Shown: piece after piece, positions 1 to 7,946 of the stretch
How positions within the stretch are numbered: the stretch's first letter is position 1
Layout of the letters: every line of letters begins with the position of its first letter
NCBI GenBank assembly: GCA_000435635.1
Contig: FR882099.1
Location: 1-13,149, forward strand
Direction: 5' to 3'
DNA length: 13,149 nt
From: Prevotella sp. CAG:1320
GTDB taxonomy: Bacteria > Bacteroidota > Bacteroidia > Bacteroidales > Bacteroidaceae
Program-made: the position numbers and the translations under genes
The notes under the pieces: model-generated
Database searches by the model: none
Seen by the model: only the letters and a program-made list of their open reading frames with translations
What the model was told of the DNA's origin: nothing

Positions 1-24
1 TTTCATTCAGCCTTCTTGCTTGCC

Positions 25-44
25 GAGACGCAAGAATGCGTCTC
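25..44. repeat. Short palindrome, possible REP-like intergenic repeat
   Basis: GAGACGC (25-31) and GCGTCTC (38-44) form a perfect 7-base inverted repeat with a 6-base spacer. Palindromes built on GAGACGC/GCGTCTC recur between genes in many Bacteroidota genomes as I recall, but copy number here cannot be judged. The rest of 1-128 shows no gene and no other structure that I could support. Confidence 0.4.
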
Positions 45-128
45 TACACTTTGCAATGACAGATTATGTGCACAAGCCGAGATTCGTCGAATTCATGTTA
101 AATACACGGTAATCTTCATATATGCGAC

Positions 129-171
129 AAAAAATGTCCGTTTCCCCACGAAAAGCTTGGGGGAAACGGAC
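129..171 (-). terminator. Rho-independent terminator of the fimbrial operon
   Basis: A perfect 12-base inverted repeat (GTCCGTTTCCCC at 136-147 and GGGGAAACGGAC at 160-171) with a 12-base loop. On the minus strand it is followed by A and then six T's (134-129). It lies just over 100 bases past the stop codon of the giant gene, in the right orientation to end this operon. Confidence 0.85.
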
Positions 172-185
172 TCGCACTAGATCAC

Positions 186-207
186 GTCCCGTCCTCACGA
201 CGGGGAC
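186..207 (-). other. Hairpin in the operon 3' region
   Basis: GTCCCGTC (186-193) pairs with GACGGGGAC (199-207), with one bulged base and a 5-base loop. It lies between the stop-proximal hairpin and the terminator. No T-run follows on the minus strand, so it is probably part of the folded 3' end and not a second terminator. Confidence 0.45.
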
Positions 208-243
208 ACTTACATTATTTAATTATCAATTCGCGTTGCTTAA

Positions 244-272
244 TGCGTCTCCGCCTCGCGGCGGAGGGCGCA
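244..272 (-). other. Stop-proximal hairpin after the giant gene
   Basis: CTCCGCC (249-255) pairs with GGCGGAG (260-266) around a 4-base loop, and the flanks TGCG (244-247) and CGCA (269-272) extend the stem past a small bulge. It starts 2 bases after the stop codon. It shares the 10-mer AATGCGTCTC (242-251) with the palindrome at 25-44. Confidence 0.5.
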
Positions 273-274
273 CG

Positions 275-3200
275 TTACTTGATAATTATCTTGAATGTAT
301 CATTATTGTTTGCTGTCTTTACCATTACCACGGCCACGCCGCTGGCCACGCCGTCAATGGTGCAGGTCGTGTCACCCGCTGGCGTTACCCTGCGCAGCAA
401 GGTGCCGTTGGCGGAGTAGATGCTGATGCCCTCTATGCCGCTGTTGGCGGTCACCACCACTTGGCGATGAGCGGGAGAGGTCACTTTGACATCTTCTTCC
501 GTGGATGTTATCTCGTCAATGCCCGTGGTGCCGTTGCCTTCACCCAGCGAGCAAATATAGTAACGGCCATGAGAAGAACCGTTGATGGCCAGTGTCATTC
601 CCTCCGTGATGGGCGTGGAGGTATTCTGCGAAGCGTCATAGAGCGTTGGCTCTTTCAAGGTGCTTACCCCCTTGAAGGTCAGTGTTGTCTGGGCATCTTC
701 CGTGGCGAACAAGCCCAAAGGTATCTTTTGCAGGTCTTTTACGCGATTAATGCTTGCGGCCACATCGCCCGCAACTGTATATACAGACAGTTCGTTGGCG
801 TTGTTGCCAAGCAGGTTGCGCATAAGCTGGACATCCTCCGTCGCCTCATACCTGTTAACGGCATTGTCAGTATATGCCAGCACGGCGCCGCTCCTGCCCG
901 TCTCGTTATCGGCGGTTATGGTGAAGGCCGTTGTCTCCGTTCCGCTACCTGCATCAGAAACAAACTTTTGCATGTCTGCCGTAAACTTTATGGTGTTGTC
1001 TCCAGTGGCGTCAGCTTTCCTCTCCACGAAGAACGCGCCGTAAGGAGGTATCACTGAAGAAGCATCAGGAGTAAGCCAGTTGTTGCCGTCAGTGCCGCCT
1101 ACGCCCGGCCCCTTCTCGGTCTCAGTCCAGTAAGCCCCTGTCAGCAGGCCGGAGTTCTCGGTAAAGAACGTCTCCAAATCAAGCGGCGCCATGTACGGGT
1201 TGCCCACTATCATGTATTTGCCGTCTTGCGATGCGTCGAGCGTAAGCGATACGTCGTCGTTGCGCACAAGGGCGAGAGGGTTGCTACGGTCGAGCAGGCC
1301 TGATATGAACAGCTTGCCCCCATTCGTGCGGTCGATGGTACCGGTGCTTACATCATAGCCTGTATCGGCTTTCGGGAAACGGAACACGAGGCTGCCTGCC
1401 GTGCCGCCGCTTGCGTTGGCCGCCTTTATTGAGAAGCCGGCTCCTGCCGTATATGCCACTGAAGCGTCATTGTAAGCCGCGCTCCACGCCGGCGTTGAAG
1501 TATTGAAGCCTACGTTTGTAGAGTTTGTCTGGTTCTCTACTATTGTCGCATTCTTGTCCCAGCTGCGCTGGTAAACGGCAGGGTCAAGTCGGTTATTCTT
1601 ACTGTTGTCGAACGTTATGTCGGTGAAATACGTCTCTTCGGCCTGTGTGCCCGACGTTGTCGTGTACCAGTCGCCGGCATATACGTCACGCAGCGGCGTG
1701 CTAACCAATGTCCACTTCTTAGTGGGCACAGCCACGTCCATCCACGCCTTAGTGTAGATGAGCTGCTCGGCATGCAGCATCTGCGCGCCCTGCATGAAAT
1801 GGATGTCATTGCAAATGTTCACACGGAAACGCTGGGTGGTAAGAGAATTGTTTTCATCCTCATAAACCATCAGGTCATACTGTATGTTCTCTGTCGGGTC
1901 ACCCATGTATGGAGGACGTTCGTTTGATGTCCATGCACCACCTCCTTGAGGATATCCGGCCATGTAAAGCTCCGCCTTGCTGCCTGTCGGCATTATCACG
2001 TTGGAGAACAACATAGGCACAAAGCCCTTTGATGTTGTATTCGCTTCGTTTGTTGTATAAGAGCCATCAGTTATTATTTTTAGGTCTGAAGCATCGGCGC
2101 GTTTCCAATTGTCGTCATTGTTCCAGTTATCGGTTTCCGTACCCTGCCATACAAGGTTCTCAGGCACAACTTTCATCTCTATGTTGAACGAACCGTAACA
2201 AGTTGTATAAGATTCACCTGTTTCACTGTTTTTCTCCTCAAAATATGTTGCAAAAGTATATGTATATCCTTCACGAGGGTTAAATTGGAAGCCGTTAAGT
2301 TGACGATCAAGATTAAACGTGATATTCATGTGATCGTTACTTCCAGACCCATCATATTTTTCAGCATACAATTCAACAATATCACCAATCGGTAAACTTG
2401 TGCGGTCAAAATCTGCTGCCGACTCGGAATCGAACCATTCGTCATACTGAGGATCATTCGTTGCAACAAGATATATGTGACGCATATCTTCCTGAGAATC
2501 TATCGGTCCTAAATGATCTGCCCCAGCTGTAACAATTTCCGCATCACGAAGATCTATGCGCAACGAATTTTGCTCGGTTGTCGCTTTTTGAATTTGATCC
2601 AGCCCTATACGCAACGCAGGAGCGAAATCCTCTGATGGATAATCTACAATATTAAAACCTGCATAAAGTTGCGGTGCATGATTTGTTACCGTAAGGGCCA
2701 AAGGTACATAGGTCCAACATATACTTGCCCATTGATCATTATCCAATCCCGAATCCTCAGGAGCCACAAGCGTACGGATTGGTTGAATTACCAACTCTAA
2801 ACCACTCTCTAATATAGCAATATCAAGATTCTCCCTGTGGAGTACCAACATTTTATTGATACCTTGAGCAGGCCCGTCCGCATTAAGATAATGTTCAATT
2901 ATGTCATGCTCATTTTGATCAAATGTTACAGCACCGTCAGGCGACACTGAGCCAACAGAAACTTGGTGAAGTTCAGTTGCATAAGGATTTACCGCGCGAA
3001 AATCATTTAGAGCCTTCGACAAACTTACGCCATATTCATTTTCCTCATTTGTAAACTCTGTCTCTGAACCAAAGAACCAATCAAAATAAACACCATTATC
3101 AATAACTTGATATATTTCATTTCCTTCTCCATCAAAGTTTCCTGTAGGATAGCGCATTTGAAGCGAGAAATTAAATATCTGCCCGATACAGAAATCCGTA

Positions 3201-6200
3201 GTAGGATCTATGACTTCACCATTAATCTTAACAAGAGTTTGCGAAGCAAGATAGAAACGAGTCTCTATTGCACAAGGGTTACCAATTTGATCGGCGAACT
3301 CTATTATAGCCGCATCTTCAGAAGTTCCATCCGTAAGAATACCAGCCGGCAATATTATCATATTATAAGGACGGTTCGGCGATAAAACGGAATAGAAGTC
3401 TACGGTAAGTCTTTGACCATCCGGATCGTCTTCACTACCTGCACGATAAAAATAATACTTACCATTGTTATTCATCGGATTTTCTAGTGCTGTATTCTTA
3501 TCGTCAACACCGTACTCATTATTACGTTCAAATGTATTATTGAAATACAATGTGACATATTTAGCATCGTATTCTTCTCCGTCACCGATATTTCTTAATG
3601 CGGCCCTAACGGCGGCTCTTTTAGCGGCATCTATCTGATCTGCTGTCTTACCTCCGTTTTCTTCGATATAAGCATTATAAGTGGTATTATATGTCATTTC
3701 ATCAATGAAACAGAAACTTATGCCATTATCACCACTGACATTTTCCGTACCAAGACGCGACATAAGCCGTTCCCAATCAAGTTCTATATTCATTAATGTA
3801 CGTTCGCTCGTACAAGTATATTCTTTTTGCGTTACTTCTGCATTTGGCTGAGCAATATAAACCCTGATATCATCAATATAATAGTCTCCACCAGTAGTTG
3901 AAGCACTATTGTTCTCTACTTGAAGAACATAAGAGTCGAATGAACTTGCCTCATCACTTGTGTTCATAAACGAGAAATATACTTGATACCATTCATTAGA
4001 AGATCGACCTGTACCAGGAGTTCCTGAAGTAAGCCACGTTGTAGTACGAATCTGTCCTGTCGAATAGCGGTAAAGCGGGGTAAACAGCTGCGTTCCGTCG
4101 GCTTTATTAGTAACACCCATAACCGTGAACAGCACAGCCGCATCATCATTACTTTCTGAACCTGCACTCTTTACCCATGCTGTTACAAAAAGCTCTGAAC
4201 CAGGACACAGCCTTTCATCAAATGGAAGACGTGCAAGAATACCTGGACGATCTGACGCATCAACATAAATATGGTAATTGCTTTCCCCCTTAGCCAAAAG
4301 GTTGCCGTCTTGACCCATAGGAGGACGTACATCATTACCCATCTGATCTCCGTAGCCTATGTAATCATTCGTGATAGCGTAATAACCGAACTCCGGATAC
4401 CAACGGTGATTTCTAGTTCTACCATTTACACTTTCTGAATAAAATGCGCTACTCATAAAATCCTGCCACGGTGAGCCGTCATAAAACGCATAACTACTAT
4501 TGTCCCATGCAAGAGGAAACTCAAAATAATCATCTTGTCCATACATCCCGGCAACAGCTGGATCATAGTCAAAATTCAGTTGCGTTAACAACCGCCTATT
4601 TCGACTCAGCCATTCAGGAGAGCGCCTTTCATTATCACTACCTACTGCTATCTGTGATACCTGCGTTTGGGTGTATGGTACAGATTCGGCGGAGAATGTA
4701 AGGTTAAAACGGGCAATGTTGTATGTTGTTCCGTTAACCGTTTTTGTAACAATGATGGTTGCTGTCGAATTATTATCAACAGTCCAAGGTTGACCGAGTG
4801 TTCCTCCTGTCTTGGCAAACTGAATCGTTCTGGCTATACCGGTAAGGGTTCTTGTATTACCATAAGACGTATACTTAATTACATTTTGGTCATTTTCGGA
4901 AACTATTCTGTTAGAAACCAGCCTTATTCCTGCACCATTACTAATTATTTCTACATCAAGCGACGTATCATCTCCCTCATCAACATTAGGGATAGCGTAA
5001 CTTCGCGCATCCTTCGATAAAGAGAGTACTTCACAAGTATAATTTGACAAATGTTGGTTAGGGAACGTTATATCATACTCCTCAAGATATTTTTTCCCTT
5101 CTGCTATTGTTCCGCCCTGATAGGCCGAAGTCGTCAATTTTCCGTACCATGAATCCCAATTGGCTTTTTTGGCTGAACCTTCAGGCATATCACGGTCGTC
5201 AACACCAACTATATAATATACAACGCGCAAGGCTATTGTCGGTTCATAATAACCATTGGCAATAAAACGTTCACGACCATCAGCCAAAATATCATCCCGT
5301 GTAACACCATTCTGATAATTACCGTTATTGCCTAAAGATTCAAAATCTCGTGTAAAGTCTGTATATCCCGACACGTCACAAGCAACCACAAACCAATCGT
5401 TATCTACTTCTGAATTAGGGAACCATTCAGAAAACTCTGCATTTGTCGGATAATAGAATGTCATCGACTGAGCAATGTCGCCTAACGGGCTTCCAACATA
5501 CCCATTGGAAAAACGATAAACAGATGCTGAATTATTTGGTGTCAACAAGTCATAAACCCCATTCGCATGATTCGTCTCAAAAGTACCGTCCGTTCGGTAA
5601 CTATACCAACGCTGATACATTTGAGAACTTGACGTACCTGTACCATTAGAGTTATTACTTGTCGGTAAAGTCAGTTGCACACTTGATCCTTTATGTACAT
5701 AAATTGTATCAATATAAGTATGAGCTGCCTGTAAACCTTCCGTTGCTAAAGATTGACTCGCATCAAATCTATCTATATTCCAATCAAACGAACCTGTTGA
5801 AGATGGGTCTATATTTAAATCTTCTCTTAAATCAAACCATTTCGCATCCTTGTGCTGGATTGTTCGAGTTTGGCTAACAGTATTACTTACATAAAAGAAA
5901 ATTTCATTTATCGCAAGGCTATAATCTCTACGTCCGACATTTAATCTTAATCTCAAATAACGTGTTTGCAATGTGTTAGAAAGATATAATGAAGGAGTCC
6001 TATTACCTCTATCTAATGAAAAAGACTCAACCTCTGTCCAAGTATTGCCATTTAAAGAAGTATAAACAATTACCTCTTCTGGACGTTCTTGAGTACTTCC
6101 TCCTCCCAAAATATAAATCATGTCAATACTTTGACTTGACCTAAATGTGAAATTTATATATACATCACCTTCTCGAGTTGAGGCCCACCAAGAATCATTA

Positions 6201-6409
6201 TTTCCATCAAAAACATTGTTAATACGATAACCACCATTACCAACATTGTTACTCCCATTAACAGTTCTTGCTGTTATGCTGGAAAGAATATTCGTATTTA
6301 ATCTTTCCAAATCATAATAATTACCTTGCTTTTGCCCCCACGTTGTTTGCGAGCCACAGAGCAAAATTAATGCAGTCAAGGCTTTATATAAAAATTTATT
6401 GATTTTCAT
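275..6409 (-). CDS. Giant discoidin-domain surface protein with T9SS C-terminal sorting domain; candidate fimbrial tip adhesin
   Basis: This 2044-residue protein is probably exported by Sec and then T9SS. A signal peptide (1-26, TWG|Q) has no lipobox. Residues about 38-175 look like a discoidin (F5/8 type C) domain: VFDGNNDSWWAS, a middle VIVYTSLNGNTWTEV, and RYLRLRLNV near the end. Residues about 705-852 resemble a jelly-roll carbohydrate-binding module (CPGSELFVTAWVKS to YYIDDIRVYI). Then come more beta-rich regions without clear family. NLVWQGTETDNWNNDDNW (1418-1435) starts a distinct C-terminal module. The last 75 or so residues match a type A T9SS sorting domain: VVVTANSGIEGISIYSANG, and a terminal KIIIK. 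Porphyromonas Mfa5, also large and T9SS-dependent, is the nearest known parallel, but it carries a von Willebrand-type domain instead. Being last in the operon suggests a tip or surface-linked role; this is inference. It has the operon's best Shine-Dalgarno. GC content changes sharply inside the gene. Confidence 0.9.
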   Translation of the reverse strand: MKINKFLYKALTALILLCGSQTTWGQKQGNYYDLERLNTNILSSITARTVNGSNNVGNGGYRINNVFDGNNDSWWASTREGDVYINFTFRSSQSIDMIYILGGGSTQERPEEVIVYTSLNGNTWTEVESFSLDRGNRTPSLYLSNTLQTRYLRLRLNVGRRDYSLAINEIFFYVSNTVSQTRTIQHKDAKWFDLREDLNIDPSSTGSFDWNIDRFDASQSLATEGLQAAHTYIDTIYVHKGSSVQLTLPTSNNSNGTGTSSSQMYQRWYSYRTDGTFETNHANGVYDLLTPNNSASVYRFSNGYVGSPLGDIAQSMTFYYPTNAEFSEWFPNSEVDNDWFVVACDVSGYTDFTRDFESLGNNGNYQNGVTRDDILADGRERFIANGYYEPTIALRVVYYIVGVDDRDMPEGSAKKANWDSWYGKLTTSAYQGGTIAEGKKYLEEYDITFPNQHLSNYTCEVLSLSKDARSYAIPNVDEGDDTSLDVEIISNGAGIRLVSNRIVSENDQNVIKYTSYGNTRTLTGIARTIQFAKTGGTLGQPWTVDNNSTATIIVTKTVNGTTYNIARFNLTFSAESVPYTQTQVSQIAVGSDNERRSPEWLSRNRRLLTQLNFDYDPAVAGMYGQDDYFEFPLAWDNSSYAFYDGSPWQDFMSSAFYSESVNGRTRNHRWYPEFGYYAITNDYIGYGDQMGNDVRPPMGQDGNLLAKGESNYHIYVDASDRPGILARLPFDERLCPGSELFVTAWVKSAGSESNDDAAVLFTVMGVTNKADGTQLFTPLYRYSTGQIRTTTWLTSGTPGTGRSSNEWYQVYFSFMNTSDEASSFDSYVLQVENNSASTTGGDYYIDDIRVYIAQPNAEVTQKEYTCTSERTLMNIELDWERLMSRLGTENVSGDNGISFCFIDEMTYNTTYNAYIEENGGKTADQIDAAKRAAVRAALRNIGDGEEYDAKYVTLYFNNTFERNNEYGVDDKNTALENPMNNNGKYYFYRAGSEDDPDGQRLTVDFYSVLSPNRPYNMIILPAGILTDGTSEDAAIIEFADQIGNPCAIETRFYLASQTLVKINGEVIDPTTDFCIGQIFNFSLQMRYPTGNFDGEGNEIYQVIDNGVYFDWFFGSETEFTNEENEYGVSLSKALNDFRAVNPYATELHQVSVGSVSPDGAVTFDQNEHDIIEHYLNADGPAQGINKMLVLHRENLDIAILESGLELVIQPIRTLVAPEDSGLDNDQWASICWTYVPLALTVTNHAPQLYAGFNIVDYPSEDFAPALRIGLDQIQKATTEQNSLRIDLRDAEIVTAGADHLGPIDSQEDMRHIYLVATNDPQYDEWFDSESAADFDRTSLPIGDIVELYAEKYDGSGSNDHMNITFNLDRQLNGFQFNPREGYTYTFATYFEEKNSETGESYTTCYGSFNIEMKVVPENLVWQGTETDNWNNDDNWKRADASDLKIITDGSYTTNEANTTSKGFVPMLFSNVIMPTGSKAELYMAGYPQGGGAWTSNERPPYMGDPTENIQYDLMVYEDENNSLTTQRFRVNICNDIHFMQGAQMLHAEQLIYTKAWMDVAVPTKKWTLVSTPLRDVYAGDWYTTTSGTQAEETYFTDITFDNSKNNRLDPAVYQRSWDKNATIVENQTNSTNVGFNTSTPAWSAAYNDASVAYTAGAGFSIKAANASGGTAGSLVFRFPKADTGYDVSTGTIDRTNGGKLFISGLLDRSNPLALVRNDDVSLTLDASQDGKYMIVGNPYMAPLDLETFFTENSGLLTGAYWTETEKGPGVGGTDGNNWLTPDASSVIPPYGAFFVERKADATGDNTIKFTADMQKFVSDAGSGTETTAFTITADNETGRSGAVLAYTDNAVNRYEATEDVQLMRNLLGNNANELSVYTVAGDVAASINRVKDLQKIPLGLFATEDAQTTLTFKGVSTLKEPTLYDASQNTSTPITEGMTLAINGSSHGRYYICSLGEGNGTTGIDEITSTEEDVKVTSPAHRQVVVTANSGIEGISIYSANGTLLRRVTPAGDTTCTIDGVASGVAVVMVKTANNNDTFKIIIK

Positions 6410-6418
6410 ATATCAATT

Positions 6419-6427
6419 CCCTCCTTA
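6419..6427 (-). promoter_or_regulatory. Strong Shine-Dalgarno for the giant adhesin gene
   Basis: Read on the minus strand, TAAGGAGGG lies 9 bases before the ATG at 6409. It directly follows the stop codon of the upstream gene, whose tandem TAA TAA overlaps it. It is the only strong Shine-Dalgarno in the operon and decides the start of the giant gene. Confidence 0.75.
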
Positions 6428-7924
6428 TTACTTCAGTTTAAACATATTAAGGTATTCACGATTCAGCCAATAAGAGCCTGAAGCTCCGCTCCTTGTGCTG
6501 TTGGCGTTAGACTGCGTTTCAAATTTAATGTCTGTAATGTCAACGGTGTTGATGATGACGTTATATGTACGCGTCATTGTCCTTTGCCCTATTTCGCCAA
6601 CATTGTCTGTCCATGTCACAGTGACAGTAAGCGGAATTTGAGTACCTACACCCACACCTGCTGACAATGCTGCAGACAACGCATTATTGTCTCTGCTCAT
6701 ATCAGTCATAAAAGCAGCCAACTCTTGAGGAACATTCCATACGGCATTATCCAAAGTTCCGCCATTCATGCCTGTTACAATAAACTCAAACTGCGCACCT
6801 TCGGCTATATCCACGGTATAAGTGCCAGGTTCAGGTTCTGTCACTACAGGCGTATATTCTCCAATCGGTGCTGCCCACGAATTCCAGTCAAAATCTGGCT
6901 CATATTCCGGAAACATCAGGCTAAGCGGATAAACGTGGTTACGCGGAATATCCGTACGGTCTGTAATCGCCCTGTATTCGGATATACCGCCACTTGACGT
7001 GTCGCCAGTGTTAAGCGTTACGGTGAAACCTTGGTTTGCGTCGTTCGGTGTCTCGTTGACGTAGAAAGAAAGCTGGTAGCTGCCATCGACAAACGTCGCA
7101 TCTTCCAACAACGGCATAGCCGGCGTTGTTGCTTTGCGTTCGCCATGCGAACTTGTTGTGGAAGCTGCCATAAGCGGCACATTCTCCGAATAATTGGAGA
7201 ATGTAACGGTAGTGTTCCCGTTCACTTGTTCAGGCAAGTCGGTTATAGTCATGTTAACCTTGCTTACAAGGCGGTCAAGATATACGGTGAAACTTGCTCC
7301 ACCGCTGTTGTTCATGTCGCCTGTGCCTGCAATGGTCACCGTTTCGCTGACTCCGCTCATTGGGATGTACATACCGTTAGAAAAGTCGATGCTGGCTGCC
7401 GGGTCTTTAAGGCGGTATTGATAGAGGTCAAGGTCAAGAAATTGATTACCTTCTGTAAAACATTGTCCCAATATCTCCTCACCGGTTCTCTCCTGTACTC
7501 CAGATTGATTAGCTTCATACTCACCATTGTATTTCTCAATGTTGGCAAAGGCGTAAACGGTGTAAGTGCCCGGCTCAAGAGTTATCGGACCTGAATGCCA
7601 CTCCTTAAGGTCGCCGGTCTGCGCCAGCACATCAGTGCTTAAGTTGGGAGACAAATCTATCACTGTCAGCAGTTCATCGTTCACAATGTACACCTTCAAC
7701 GTATTGATGAATTCGTGTTCATCGGCTGGCACGATGTCTCCTTCAGCACGCGAACCGTTAAGGTCACCTATCCGCGCGGCGGACACATTCAGGCGCACCG
7801 TTACGGGGCCGTCGCCAGACGGACAGCCATCCATCTCGTCGTTGTAGCACGACGAAAACAGCGAGGCGCACGCCAACGGCAGTGCCAGCAGGGCGTATCT
7901 CAATAAGAATGCGTATGTTTTCAT
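6428..7924 (-). CDS. Pilin-like fimbrial accessory lipoprotein with C-terminal extension
   Basis: This 498-residue lipoprotein resembles FimA/Mfa-type pilins but is not a standard one. Its lipobox is FSSC (Cys26), and SRAEG gives a possible Arg59-Ala60 processing site. The first domain reads like a pilin N-domain: INTLKVYIVNDELL (73-86) and ITLEPGTYTVYAFANIE (114-130). A second domain has YLDRLVSKVNMTITDL (215-230) and closes with IPRNHVYPLSLMFPE (326-340). Normal pilins end soon after such a strand; here about 150 more residues follow, including a beta-rich, Ig-like stretch (about 366-460) and a tail YWLNREYLNMFKLK. It sits 22 bases after the second pilin and 18 before the giant adhesin gene, so an adaptor role between shaft and tip is a reasonable inference. 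No clear Shine-Dalgarno precedes the start. It ends in tandem TAA codons. I do not recognise a named family beyond the general fimbrillin fold. Confidence 0.82.
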   Translation of the reverse strand: MKTYAFLLRYALLALPLACASLFSSCYNDEMDGCPSGDGPVTVRLNVSAARIGDLNGSRAEGDIVPADEHEFINTLKVYIVNDELLTVIDLSPNLSTDVLAQTGDLKEWHSGPITLEPGTYTVYAFANIEKYNGEYEANQSGVQERTGEEILGQCFTEGNQFLDLDLYQYRLKDPAASIDFSNGMYIPMSGVSETVTIAGTGDMNNSGGASFTVYLDRLVSKVNMTITDLPEQVNGNTTVTFSNYSENVPLMAASTTSSHGERKATTPAMPLLEDATFVDGSYQLSFYVNETPNDANQGFTVTLNTGDTSSGGISEYRAITDRTDIPRNHVYPLSLMFPEYEPDFDWNSWAAPIGEYTPVVTEPEPGTYTVDIAEGAQFEFIVTGMNGGTLDNAVWNVPQELAAFMTDMSRDNNALSAALSAGVGVGTQIPLTVTVTWTDNVGEIGQRTMTRTYNVIINTVDITDIKFETQSNANSTRSGASGSYWLNREYLNMFKLK

Positions 7925-7946
7925 AAGTCGTCGTTTTTACTTTTCG

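Noticed and set aside
122..1057. A 311-codon open frame on the plus strand
   Set aside because: It lies antisense to the GC-rich 3' part of the giant gene, which has clear domain-level sense. The plus-strand translation is Cys/Arg/His-rich with no recognisable domain, and its first part runs through the terminator and hairpins.
7031..7594. A 187-codon plus-strand open frame
   Set aside because: Antisense shadow of the 498-residue pilin-like gene; the minus strand has a signal peptide and pilin strands, and the plus-strand product is low-complexity Cys/Val-rich.
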